Shown here in pieces: positions 53,702 to 64,000 of a DNA stretch of 64,000 bases. This DNA comes from Stachybotrys elegans (Eukaryota > Ascomycota > Sordariomycetes > Hypocreales > Stachybotryaceae). The stretch is from the NCBI GenBank assembly GCA_020746835.1, contig JAGPNK010000001.1, forward strand, positions 5,704,001 through 5,768,000, read 5' to 3'. The notes beneath the pieces were generated by a model. That model did no database searches. It was not told the origin of the DNA and saw only the letters and a program-made list of their open reading frames with translations. Both the position numbers and the translations under genes were made by a program. Each line of letters opens with the position of its first letter. Position 1 is the stretch's first letter.

Positions 53702-55649
53702 TTATATAATGGCAAAGCACGAGTCAAATATGTCGTGCATGACCAACCGTATGTCCACGCGCGCGTTGGCGCTGTCCTGCCTAATCTGCACTTCCTCCAT
53801 AACTTGGGCTGTGATGGTGGCATTCGTTGCCACAATCTCCATCTTGAGGATCTGCTCCTTTATCCACGCTCTTTCGGCTGGGTCCTTTTCTTCAGATCCG
53901 AGCATGAGCAGCGGCCACAGTTGGCTGACAGGCAGCGCCGAACCGGGTTCGAGGGTCTCGACCATGGATCGAGTCAAGTTTCGTATGTGGCCCAGGGCCT
54001 CTACCGTTTCGCGGGGCAGAGGGAGATTCTTGTATGCCACGCGGTGGAGGTGGACCTTGCTTGCGTAGTAGTTGGCGAGGTACGTCCGGAAAGCACGAGT
54101 GATAGTGTAGGAGAGGTTTTGGGAAACATGCGGGGGCTTGAGCATGCCAGCTACGGCGTGATCCATCAGCGCTGGGCGTTCCTCGTACAGAACCCTGAGG
54201 TCTTTTGAGATGCGTGACGCTATGTTCATCACTTCTGTCTCGTCCTCGACCGTGCCGCGGGAGCGATGCCATGGGTCAATCTTGGATATACGGCCCATGA
54301 AGCTTTGTACCTTTTGGAAGAAGAGGATCCCCGGATGGTACAAGGCTTGGAAGAGGGCATCTTCGACGTCTAGCTCTTGTAGCTCCTCGTTCCTCGGCGT
54401 CGCCATGTCGTCTTTATCCTCCATGGTCGGCGGCGAAGGCTGCACAAGAATAAGGGCCTCGGATGTATCTGAAAGAAAAAGACCCTCTCCGCCTGCCGAC
54501 ACTGCCCGTCCGTCCAGGATGCGAAGCCAGGATAACAAGCGAACCTCGATGGGGCGAAAGGATCGGGGGCTGGCCTGGATGAAAATGGTGTGGGCTTGCT
54601 TCAAGTGTTTATGGGCATCGCTCACTCGGCCTTGCAGGATGTCGACATAACTCAGGAAGAAGATGGTGGCCAATAAGTGAAGCCTCTGGTGGGAGTAATC
54701 CTGGGGCCTCGGCTGCTTCTCGACCACTGCCAGCTCCCTCTCGGCCTTCTCGTAATGATTTTGCGTATAAACAACCCAGGGAGTTTGCTGCCTGTGGTAG
54801 AGCAGACTGGAGAAGGCAAGTATGGCACAGCGGACCATTTCTGAGGAGTTGGACATGGAGATGAGCACTTGACGGACCGAGGACCAGCGCCTTTGCGTTT
54901 CCACCTCGGCCAGAATGGGTGGAACAATTGCGCGGATAAAGTAGTCCATGATATTCCGGTCTTCCGAGAAGCTTTGCTGGTTCTTAATACCGTCTTGCGG
55001 GTGGGCTGATTCTGAAACGGTAACAGCTGAGTTGGAGTCTGGTGTATGGCCCATGTCAAGGCTAATAGTTTTGTTGCTTGAGACGGCTTGCATGCTGCTG
55101 TCATTCTGTAAAGAGTGATCAGCTCTTGATCAGTATCGTTCAGACTGTACTACATACTGCCCAAATCCCATTGGCATTGGCATCGGCCTCGGAATGGTTC
55201 GATTGGTTCGGGCTGACGTGTCCCCATACTGTCGGCACCGCATCCCACATGAAGCTGGCATAGTCGAACATCTGGTCTACTGCCCCAAAGCCGGCCTGCA
55301 TCGGATTCGCCAGCAGCCCGTCGCCCAGACTCGGCGAGGACAGAGACGTCCTTCTTAGATTGCCTGTCTGTGCTGCGCCCATATTAACGCCCTGTGCCTG
55401 TCCACTGTTTTGCTGCGACACGGTCCCATCGGGCTTCTTCAGTGGCGGGCAGAACGGTGGGCGCCATCGGCATTCCAAATTGAGGCGGAAGCAGTGCGAG
55501 CATCGCGGGCGCGTCTCATCACATCGGACTTTGCGATTGCGACACGTCAAGCAACCTGTCTTGGAGCGGGCCGGTCGACGAACCGCTGCGTGCTGTGGTT
55601 GAGACGCGGGGGCCGACTGCGGCGACGACTCGGGCTGCTCTTGAGGCAT
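53702..55649 (-). CDS. Zn2Cys6 transcription factor
   Basis: Exons 55158-55649 and 53702-55105, joined over a 52-bp intron (GTATGT..TTACAG), encode 631 residues. The zinc cluster is at residues 33-60: CLTCRNRKVRCDE then CSHCFRLNLEC, spacing C-x2-C-x6-C-x6-C-x2-C-x6-C. A Gln/Ser-rich linker follows (VSQQNSGQAQG), and then the helical fungal-specific region with NIMDYFIRAIVPPILAEVETQRRW and LLYHRQQTPWVVYTQNHYEKAERELA, which match the DUF3468/fungal-TF-2 type. It is a nuclear DNA-binding activator. It lies immediately upstream of the DapA-family aldolase gene on the same strand, so it may control sugar-acid or amino-acid catabolism, though this is inference. Confidence 0.92.
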
Positions 55650-56093
55650 CACTGGATGCGTGGGAATGGAGCCAGATTTCGGGACCGTTTCTTGGGGAAC
55701 CAGACACACGGACACGAGTCGTGCAACTTGGACCAGTTCCGTGTCTTCGGGTCAGCGGGCCCTGTTTGAGTTCAGCCGAACCCCGTCATGCGATTAGCAG
55801 GATGGGGAAGTTAGCGTCGACTCCGCATTCTTCCCCATATTCAGAGCTGATTACCCTACACGTCCAAGTGAGGCATCTTGTGCATCGTTTCTATTGCCCA
55901 TCATAGACAGGGGATTCGAAGCGAAGTGGCTATCACGTTGAGCGTGGAAGGCAGCAGGCTTGTTATTAGCCTACAGCCAATAGACAGAAAGAAGTACTTG
56001 ATTTTCTTACAGGTTACTACACCATACCTGTACTTCTACCTACCTACTGACTGCTTGTCTAGTCTATACCTAGAAGGCTGGCATTACCCTTGG

Positions 56094-56150
56094 TGTACGT
56101 GGGGGCTGATTCATCGAACATGGGACTTATACACGCTTGCTGCTCACGCA
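56094..56150. repeat. Dispersed repeat copy 1 (57 bp)
   Basis: Aligns without gaps to 60294-60350 at about three-quarters identity, with most differences being G/A or C/T transitions. Confidence 0.6.
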
Positions 56151-58532
56151 AGGGGATAGGTAAGCTTTGGGCATGAAATAATACTCATGTCCGACAATCT
56201 ACACCACTCATCCCATGTTGCTTACCCTACAGCAGGCAGCGTTGAGACTTTACACAATAAATGACATATTCTTACAGGATTGATCTCCAGTGGGTATGAG
56301 TAAAAAATTCGCTTGAATAGTAATTCCAAATCAATACATCAACGCCTCGTGGGTAGTTCAATTATCCACGAGGATACAAATATCACCAGCAAAATCCATT
56401 TCATGGGAGTCCGAGATTGACTCGAGTAAAACCCATACAAGACACTTGCATATCCTCATTCAAGGCATTAAATGTGAGCAATTGAAGTATTGCGAATCTT
56501 CTTTACTTCATCATGTGCATGTTGCCGCCTACTTTCTGAAATCAGTGATGGCACGGCGGTAATCCAACAAGTAAGCCAAATACGCATCTACACGATGACT
56601 AACCGCTGCTCCTGCGAACCGCTCTATTGCAACAGTAATTTGGAATTCATATTTCGTCGTTTCGAGGGAAGGCGAGGAGGCCTCCTATCATGAGCCGCCA
56701 CAGTGACTCTGCGATGAATAGGAGGGTTACCTCCGGCAGCCCTTGTCAGAGACTGTCCTCGCCTTCGTCTTATTGGCCAAGACGCCGCCCCGTTTCTGAT
56801 GTATGGCTATATTACTTGAGCTTCCTCTCTAGTATACAGTTGATTGTAAGGATCTTTTACCTTCCAAATGGGTTCTGTTGGGTTTCCTGCATCTCTGCCA
56901 GGCTTTTATCCAGATTGCTTCAGGACAGGTCTTGGCCAAATGCGACTTCGCCATCAAGGTCACGTCGTGAGCAGAGATTTGGCATCAGATATTGCCTTGT
57001 GCCACCGCGTCTGCCTTTATAGTTGAACGATGGTTGTCGTAGGGCTAAGGCTTTGTTTCTTATGGAAACATGTCTCACTGTAGTGTATATATGGCAATAA
57101 CACCTGGCATCTCATCCGATTGATGTGCTGGCAAGGAATTCCCGATACAGATGTTTGTGCCGATCACTGATCACCTCGAGCCTCAGCATGCATGAAGGGG
57201 ACTAGCGATGATTGTCATTCTAGATACTGATTCTGGAAAGTACCAAGACAAGACTAATGTGTGTATGAATTTGTGCCAAGGATGAGCCAGATAAATCACG
57301 CCACCAGCGTTCTTAACTAGACACTGCATTTCTCCGTCCGCGAGAGTCGCTTACTGCAACTATCGTGGTGAATTAATGCAAGGTTATCGCGGGTGACTGT
57401 GCAGATCATCGATCTAATCGCGTGCCCGCTCACTAATGCCTGCATGCTGCCAAGCAAAAGACTGCTTACGCCGACATGATGGTGTGGAACCCGGTCAAGA
57501 ATTGCCCATTCAGGATGCATCTTCTCCGAAGATCTCGAGCACGAAATAAGCAGGTAAGACATGAGTGCATTGTTCTAGTCCAGTCTCTTGTCTGAAATGG
57601 AAGCTAGCGGTTGGCTTGGATGTGGCTGAACAAGGATGAATGCAATCGACAATCGATCAACAGGGACTCCCAGGGCATCACGCGCGTGACGCTGGGTTTT
57701 CTTGTCTTGCTTGTTTAAGTTTAAGCAACTGCAAGATTGCGAACAGATAGGGTTGCAATGCCTCAAGATATAGATTCCCCTCACCTCCCACAGGTGGAGA
57801 AATCCAACACCGTGCAGCTTCTGTGAATAGCTCGCCTAGCGTCTCCCGCCCAGCCATGACTTTGCCATGCTCCTGGCCTGCATCAGATTGATTATACTAG
57901 CCCCAGAATAAGGCCAAAGTGGCCAATGATAGATGGCGGTTCCTGGGCATCCAGAGTCAATTGGCCGGTGAACGGGGCCGAACCGTCGCGAGCCAAAAGA
58001 CCTCCGTTTATTACCTACCGGATTCGATTGATAAGCTGGTCCGGGGCCCATTTTAATAGGCCTTGCTTGGCATAATAATCAACTCACAGGTGTGTGAAAG
58101 GCGTCAGTTGTTGGTTGAGCTATGTCGGCGGGGAGTTACCGCACCTTCCTCATCTGTTCAGAGCTCCCACTTAACCCCCATCACATTTCAACCTCCGTTA
58201 TCTGCTAAACGCTGCCTCTGCCCCTATCTCCTACTTCCCTCCTTCCTATTAGGATAATGGTATCGCTATCACATTGTGCAGGGGTGCATGCAGCCCTCAA
58301 GGTGCGCTGTCTTGGAAATGCGTGCACATGCTGATGCTATCGTAACATTGTCTCGTCAAGTGCCTCTTGAGGTTTGAACTAGCAACAGAGTCCATACGTG
58401 AGGTGGCATGGCGGGACGGATTGAAGCCGAATAGGAAGGAGAGGTGCTATTGACCGGTCTGATGCTCCAAGTTGCTTCGAGTCGCCGACAACATGAGGTT
58501 GGGAATAGTCACGATGGGAGAGGAGCAAGAAA

Positions 58533-58540
58533 TATAAATA
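58533..58540 (+). promoter_or_regulatory. TATA box of the streptogrisin-like gene
   Basis: AATATAAATAAG, with TATAAATA 130-137 bp before the ATG at 58670. Confidence 0.55.
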
Positions 58541-58669
58541 AGCATGTAGGTTCACATCCAAAGTCGAATTCTTCAGCAGCAGCAGCACCTCGGATTCGCA
58601 TTGCTCCCATACAGCTTCTACAACATCCAATCTCAAACCCCTTCACGTGTTGTCTTCAGAACCTCAGTC

Positions 58670-59806
58670 ATGGAGCTTTCCAGATTCCTTGCCATCCTGG
58701 CAATTGTCCTGCCCGTGGCCTATGGTGCCCCCGCGCAGACTGCCTCCAGCCTCCACCCCGAGATTCTGGCTGCCATGAAGCGTGACCTCGGACTGGACGC
58801 TGAGCAGGCCACTGCTCGTGTCGCCCGTGATATCCAGGCCACCGACGTCGTCGAGCAGCTCCGCACCACGATTGGTGATGCTTTCGCCGGCTCTTGGATC
58901 GCCGAGGACGGCACCACTCTCAACGTTGGTATCCTCGACGAGACCCTGGCCGAGGAGGTGACTGCTGCCGGCGCCACCCCCGTCGTCGTGACCACCAGCA
59001 TTTCCAAGCTGCAGGAGGCCCAGGAGGCTCTTGACAAGATCGACATCGAGCAGGTCCAGGCCCTCGACAGCAACGCCACCGACATTGGCATTGCTGCCTA
59101 CTACGTCGACGTTGTCTCCAACAAGCTTGTCTTTGAGGCCCTCTCCGGCAGTGTCGCCCATGCCGGTGAGCTCGCCGCCCAGGTTGGCCTCAGCGAGTCT
59201 GAGTTCGAGGTGCGCACTGTTGAGGAGATGCCCACCACGCTCGCCACTGTCGTCGGTGGCGACGCCTACTACATCAACCGCAGCGCCCGATGCTCCATCG
59301 GATTTGCGGTTACTACCGGCTACGTCACGGCTGGTCACTGCGGTACCAGCGGAGCTTCTGCTACCACCTCTGCAGGTGAGGCCCTTGGCTCCTTCGGTGG
59401 CTCCGTCTTCCCCAGCAACGACATGGCCTGGGTTCGCACTGTCAGCGGAACCACCCTCCGCGGCGTTGTCAACGGATACGGTAGTGGCAACACCGCCATC
59501 TCTGGCAGCACCGTTGCCGGCGTCGGATCCAGCATCTGCCGTTCCGGCTCCACCACCGGTCGCTTCTGCGGCACTGTCCGCGCCCTCGGCGCCACTGTCA
59601 CCTACTCCCAGGGGCGTGTCACCGGTCTGACTCAGACCAACGTCTGCGCCGAGCCCGGTGACTCTGGCGGTTCCTTCTACACCGGTGCCCAGGCCCAGGG
59701 TGTCACCTCGGGAGGTTCCGGCAACTGCCAAAGCGGCGGTGTCACCTACTTCCAGCCTGTCAACCCTATCCTGTCTAGGTACGGCCTTACCCTGGTCCGG
59801 GGTTAA
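58670..59806 (+). CDS. Secreted streptogrisin/alpha-lytic-type serine protease with prodomain
   Basis: An intronless frame of 378 residues. The signal peptide is about residues 1-19 (LAILAIVLPVAYG). A long prodomain (about 25-195, with Asp- and Glu-rich blocks such as DGTTLNVGILDETLAEEV and IAAYYVDVVSNKLVF) matches the foldase prosegment of alpha-lytic protease/streptogrisins. The mature S1E-type protease starts near GGDAYYINRSARCSIGFAV. Catalytic residues are His223 (VTAGHCG), Asp251 (NDMAWV) and Ser332 (EPGDSGGS). Three disulfide pairs are likely (six Cys). This type is common in actinobacteria and rare in fungi; a similar gene in Metarhizium is the textbook case of transfer from an actinomycete. 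Absence of introns and high C/G third positions fit that origin. It cleaves proteins outside the cell. Confidence 0.93.
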   Translation: MELSRFLAILAIVLPVAYGAPAQTASSLHPEILAAMKRDLGLDAEQATARVARDIQATDVVEQLRTTIGDAFAGSWIAEDGTTLNVGILDETLAEEVTAAGATPVVVTTSISKLQEAQEALDKIDIEQVQALDSNATDIGIAAYYVDVVSNKLVFEALSGSVAHAGELAAQVGLSESEFEVRTVEEMPTTLATVVGGDAYYINRSARCSIGFAVTTGYVTAGHCGTSGASATTSAGEALGSFGGSVFPSNDMAWVRTVSGTTLRGVVNGYGSGNTAISGSTVAGVGSSICRSGSTTGRFCGTVRALGATVTYSQGRVTGLTQTNVCAEPGDSGGSFYTGAQAQGVTSGGSGNCQSGGVTYFQPVNPILSRYGLTLVRG

Positions 59807-61544
59807 TTGGTCATTTCTGGACATGAGTTGGCCATATATTTAGCTGTCTAGCATGATCTAGATATAGTGAAAGCTCAAATAAATAAAGTTTTGCTTACAT
59901 TTGGTGTTTCGTCGCTTCACTCATAGATGCCAGATGGGCAAGAAATGACATGGTTGGTGAAACTTGTTAACATGATAGCACGGTGTAGTCATCGATGGAG
60001 TATTCCCGCAGCTACATTGTTATCTCAAGGCTAGGTAAATCTCAAATCTGCCTAGGAGCCCCAAACCTTATGGCGGTTGGGTATGTGATCAATATAGTAG
60101 CCAAATAAGAAGCAGGAAGGTGGAAAGAGGAAAAGACGATTGGCAGGTTTCGTCAAGACAATAGCAAAGATATTAACCAATCTACTATTGGAGGGTAAAG
60201 AGTTGATTTAGTAGTGATTGTATATATATGTAGTGGCACCGCCTTTTATCGCCTGGCTCCAAAGTCTTATAGCGGTTCACAGTATTAATTCAATGTACAT
60301 GGAGGTCAATTCATCGAGCATGGGACGGATACACACTTGTTGCATTCGCATAGTAGAGGACATTGTATGAAGAAGACAGTCTGGTCTGGGACCATTGTCA
60401 CTGATAGCAAAGCGTATCTGTGAGACTATACGGTGGGTTACTGACCAACCCGGGTAATCATTCTCAAGTGATATCAATCACCGGGTAGGGGCGGAGCAAA
60501 CTGCATCACCTGGCATACTCCTGGACACTTACCGAGAACCATAATCTCAGCTACGAGTCAATTTGACAACCAATCCTGCAAAAAAAGGGTGTTGGCAGAC
60601 CCCGACAGACGATAATAATGACCTGGCTTACATGCACATCACGTAAGATCCATCTTTCGCATATTACCTATTGCTTATTCTTTTGGAATCATTCATTTTG
60701 ACCTCGTATTACTATATCACATAATTTGAGCTTTCCCTTCTACTTACTCCCCCACCAAGGCATAGTATAACCAACACTCATCGACTATGGACATGATTGC
60801 GGATGCTCCTGGGGGAGGATAAACTCCCTTCTTTTATCTCTGCTAGGAAGCGATGGCCCTACCTCGAACTATGGAGTTGCACGTACTTCTGCACCGTATA
60901 TACTGCTCCCTTGTGTATTTATTGTATCTCTCAGTAGCTTTGCTCTCGATGGCGAATCCCGCGGCACCGTAAAATAATGCACCTTACTATGTTGAGCTCG
61001 CGACACCTAGGTAGGCAGTGCTCAGCGGCAACGCCTGCATATTGATTGGCTTCTAGTGTACTCTGACGCTACCATGTAGTCGCAGGATGGGTCCCGGACA
61101 TTTTGACCTGTATGTGTATAGGGCACGCTCCGTGATGCGGGAGATAAGAGGTAACGACTGGTCTTAATGGCCCCGAAAACGAGGAGGCGGTGCAGCTATT
61201 CTTCCTCGCAAGATGCGACCGGGGTTGAGAGGAAACTAGGGCCAAGGGGTGTTGAGCCGCGCACAGGCCTCATCCCCTCCGATGTCAGCATAAGTGGGCT
61301 TGCGAGCAACCGGGGGGTTGATCGCCATCGCACCCCGGGCTGATGGTCGGGCCGTACTAAATCCGTCAATACGCGCCCTCTGACAGGATCCAGAATTTCT
61401 TTCCCCTTTACCACGGAGTCAAGGCCGTGGAGCCAGGCCACTAACCGCGTCTGTAGCCTGGGGAGAGAAGGGTACAGCTTCCGCGACTTTGCAATTGTTT
61501 AGGCCTTTTTCCAAGCCGCTCACCTTCACGTTTACTATGTAAGG
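59807..61544. other. Intergenic, about 1.7 kb
   Basis: 3' flank of the protease gene and promoter of the GT32 gene. It contains the second copy of the dispersed repeat (60294-60350) and a nearby loosely repeated segment (60052-60078 versus 60252-60277). The rest shows nothing recognisable. Confidence 0.5.
60294..60350. repeat. Dispersed repeat copy 2 (57 bp)
   Basis: Gap-free match to 56094-56150. A second weak resemblance joins 60052-60078 (CCTAGGAGCCCCAAACCTTA) with 60252-60277 (CCTGGCTCCAAAGTCTTATA). Confidence 0.6.
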
Positions 61545-62780
61545 ATGGGGCGTACGACCTTTGTGGCATCCAGCTCCTGGCTGGCTTCTCAGAGGCATGA
61601 TCCGCGGTTATCCAAACCTTTCTCTGTCAGAGTAAGGATGAGACCGCATCTTCCAAGATGGGCTAGGAATCTTATTTCTATCGCCCTGACACTCGCTGCC
61701 ATTGTCATATTCCTCCTTTCACCGAACGGTCATAATCTTCTTCGCCTCTGCAACAAACACACCCTCACAGGGACATCATCGCACCACCACGATGGCACTA
61801 CGGAAATACCGAATACAATCCACTTTGTCTCTATATTGCCGGATCCCGAGCAGGACTTCGACTTTCAATTCAGCCACTTTCTCTCAATATATGCTGCCTG
61901 GTTCTACTGGCGGCCGTCGGCTATCTACCTGCACACCAATACCCAGGCCGATGGCCAGGTGGTAACTCGAGCACAAAACGGGACGGCCGGGAAATGGGCT
62001 CAGTCGATTTTTACGCTCTTCAATCTGCAAATAAATCAAGTCGAAGTCCCGGCACAGGCTGGGAATGGCATGGAGATCAAAGAGCTGGAGCATAGGTCTG
62101 ACTTTGTTCGCGTCAAGGCCATTCACGACTTCGGAGGCGTCTACATTGACTGGGATGTCCATGCGCTGCGTGACATCGCAATCCTGCGCAGCAGTGGCTT
62201 CAATGCTGTGGCAGGGAGACAGATGGGGGATGAAATAAACAGCGGTGTTTTCATGTCGAAAAAGAACGGCAGGATGATTACACTCTGGATGAAAGGGATG
62301 CATGAGGCATATACTGGCGGGTGGACTGCTCATAGCAATGGAGTCCTCACCAAAGTAGGCCAACGTCTTGTCCGAGAAGTCGGAGAGGTTCTCATCATGG
62401 AACGAAATGCCTTTGCTCCAGGCAGTTGGAAAAGAGAAGACTGTGAAGATCTCTTCCAAGTTCACGCCGATGAGCCGTCCAACTTGGACAACTATGAAGC
62501 GGGCAAGGCGAGGCTTTTACCTCTGCACCAAGAGCCCTCTGATGATCGATGGGATCATACCACTGATTATCCCGGTTGGGCTAGAGATTGGAGCTCAGCC
62601 TATCTGCTACATGCCTTCAGTCCTGCTCGTTGGGGATACCCGATAGAAGGATTCCACAACATCACCCCACGTTATGTGCTTGAGAGGAGGAGCAATTTTG
62701 CGCGAGCGGTATATCCTATTGCCCAACGCATGTTTACGGATGGACTTGTCGAGATTGATGATACCCATACTGGTTTTTAA
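61545..62780 (+). CDS. GT32-type glycosyltransferase (type II membrane protein)
   Basis: An intronless frame of 411 residues from the ATG at 61545; an in-frame ATG 93 bp later is a possible alternative. A short basic cytosolic tail leads into one membrane anchor at about residues 42-60 (LISIALTLAAIVIFLL), then a luminal catalytic domain. TIHFVSILPD opens it, and SDFVRVKAIHDFGGVYIDWDV holds the DxD metal/nucleotide-sugar motif (Asp202, Asp204) typical of the OCH1/GT32 group. NSGVFMSKKNGRM and SAYLLHAF belong to the same domain. The family adds mannose or other sugars to glycans or lipids in the Golgi. The acceptor cannot be told. Family secure; start moderately secure. Confidence 0.87.
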   Translation: MGRTTFVASSSWLASQRHDPRLSKPFSVRVRMRPHLPRWARNLISIALTLAAIVIFLLSPNGHNLLRLCNKHTLTGTSSHHHDGTTEIPNTIHFVSILPDPEQDFDFQFSHFLSIYAAWFYWRPSAIYLHTNTQADGQVVTRAQNGTAGKWAQSIFTLFNLQINQVEVPAQAGNGMEIKELEHRSDFVRVKAIHDFGGVYIDWDVHALRDIAILRSSGFNAVAGRQMGDEINSGVFMSKKNGRMITLWMKGMHEAYTGGWTAHSNGVLTKVGQRLVREVGEVLIMERNAFAPGSWKREDCEDLFQVHADEPSNLDNYEAGKARLLPLHQEPSDDRWDHTTDYPGWARDWSSAYLLHAFSPARWGYPIEGFHNITPRYVLERRSNFARAVYPIAQRMFTDGLVEIDDTHTGF

Positions 62781-64000
62781 TGCCATATAGTAGACTGCAT
62801 TTTGATAGATGAACCTGGATAAATTTGACGCAGGATACACTGCCTCGCCTCAAACAGTTAAGCTGTCGATGCGCTATTGCGAGCATTTAAAGGCCTGGAA
62901 TAGGCAGAAAACCCCCAATGGAACAAGTGGGAAATCATGGCAAGGCTTGGGCTTGTTGTCAGGCGTAGTACCTTTGAACTGGATCCCACCTCTGCCTGAT
63001 TTGTCGATGTATACAGAGGGGCCGTACGACGACGCCAAGATTTGGGGCGAAACAGATGCAAGCTGGCTCATTTGCGCACTCAAGGACATGGCTCTTCAAA
63101 GAATCCTCTCACGAGTGAGCAGTATGCCGTTTCACACCTTCTCTGCTACAGAAACCACGGCCACTCGGCGGAGGTGGCGCTTATCTTCGATGTGGTTCCA
63201 GATCGAGAGATTCGATCTATTACCCTTTCCTTATATCCGTGTTGTGACTTGAAAACAGCTAAATGAAACCATCAGCTGCCCATGGGTCTACGGCTAGCGG
63301 CCAAACTCTATACATTGCTCTTAAAATCTCCAATGCAGATGAGAAGATGTACTATACTAATACTGGCCATGAGGTTCATAGCGGCCAGGAAATGTCGGTC
63401 ATGGCGGTTAAGTTTGGAGCTGAAGGGAAAGAAATTCGTCGCTCACGGTCCCACCTTAAGCCATATCTAACCATCCCACCATGGCTAAATAGAAGGACCA
63501 GAAGACATTAGAGGCTGTCGAGAGTAAGCTGGATTACGGGGATGATGGAGTAGCGGAAGATGTGAATGCTTACTGACAAGCTAGCAGTATCAAGGCGAGG
63601 TCGGAGGTACTGAGAACCTGAGAGGATGACAAGAAGTAGATGGCGAATTCAGCGAGAATGAGAAACTGTGAGCGTTCAAAATCATGCTACTGCTGTGGAG
63701 ATGGTATTTAGCTGACAGAATCGTTACAAATTCCGAGATCCTAGCATACAATAATAAATAGAAGATGGCACACTAGTAAATGAAGACGACGGGTGAGTGA
63801 AGGTTTATTAGAGGGCTGTTCAACTTGGAAGGCATGTACGGTCATGCCAATGCATACGAGGTCGGGTGGGAAGTCATGCAAAGCGCACAGCGTGTTTGAA
63901 TATATGTACTGTGGACTTTCATCAAGATCTGGATCAGGACTACGTTAATCTTGTGTGCTGAACTAGCGCTAAAGACGGTTGCGGGCGTACAACTGTGATG
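62781..64000. other. Right-end region, about 1.2 kb
   Basis: Several overlapping short frames at 62.8-63.5 kb have no family features and I do not call any as a gene. An exon of a gene that continues beyond the window cannot be excluded. No RNA gene or repeat was recognised. Confidence 0.45.

Larger units (their letters stand above)
55650..58669. other. Divergent intergenic region, about 3.0 kb
   Basis: Between the Zn2Cys6 gene (minus) and the streptogrisin-like gene (plus). It contains one copy of a dispersed repeat (56094-56150) and the protease promoter with a TATA box at 58533. Open frames near 56.5-58.0 kb show no family features. No intact gene was recognised. Confidence 0.5.

Noticed and set aside
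58664..59824. 386-codon frame opposite the streptogrisin-like gene
   Set aside because: A shadow caused by C-ending codons; low-complexity Gly/Asp/Ala protein without family features.
62809..63511. Overlapping short frames at the right end
   Set aside because: They disagree on frame, have no family signs, and lack good splice joins; a gene leaving the window cannot be shown.

Overview
The window reads as nuclear DNA of a filamentous ascomycete, most likely a sordariomycete and plausibly of the Hypocreales. The grounds are many short GT..AG introns (46-65 bp), frequent CTAAC/CTGAC-like branch sites, Zn2Cys6 regulators, a hydrophobin-like protein, secreted enzymes, and long spaces between genes. 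There is no rRNA, no convincing tRNA, no CRISPR array, and no intact transposon. I support 27 protein-coding genes. Twenty-five have a complete model; one runs off the left edge and one has an unresolved 5' end. Many gene models were rebuilt by joining exons by eye.

Left part (1-16 kb): the start of a UDP-sugar epimerase, a DUF7770-like protein, a secreted LAS/M15-like metallopeptidase, an amidohydrolase, a GNAT acetyltransferase, an M20 amidohydrolase, an AsaB/CmcJ-like oxidase, a 2-oxoglutarate/Fe(II) oxygenase, a secreted tandem rhodanese and a PaxM-like FAD monooxygenase. From 5.9 to 15.6 kb these are almost all small-molecule enzymes, but no PKS, NRPS or terpene backbone gene is visible.

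Middle (16-31 kb): a SET/NAP1-type histone chaperone, which is a housekeeping gene; a strange secreted Leu/Thr/Val-rich protein; then a compact block with a Dal5-type permease, a GDSL esterase, a Zn2Cys6 regulator and a divergently transcribed flavin monooxygenase.

Right part (31-64 kb): secreted phospholipase A2, an 8-cysteine hydrophobin-like protein, a berberine-bridge-type FAD oxidase (with a 20-nt oddity near its 3' end), a secreted M20 peptidase, a new 6-cysteine small secreted protein, an aldo/keto reductase, a four-helix membrane protein, a BCS1-like AAA ATPase, a DapA-family aldolase next to a Zn2Cys6 regulator, a streptogrisin-type protease with its prodomain (a bacterial-looking gene), and a GT32 glycosyltransferase.

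About ten of the 27 products carry a signal peptide. The secreted set includes enzymes of bacterial flavour (LAS-type metallopeptidase, streptogrisin-like protease), so the locus may contribute to contact with bacteria, hosts or competing organisms; that is an inference. No single new multi-gene system is proven. The best candidates are the LAS peptidase, the Leu/Thr-rich secreted protein, the 8-Cys and 6-Cys proteins, and the backbone-less enzyme array.
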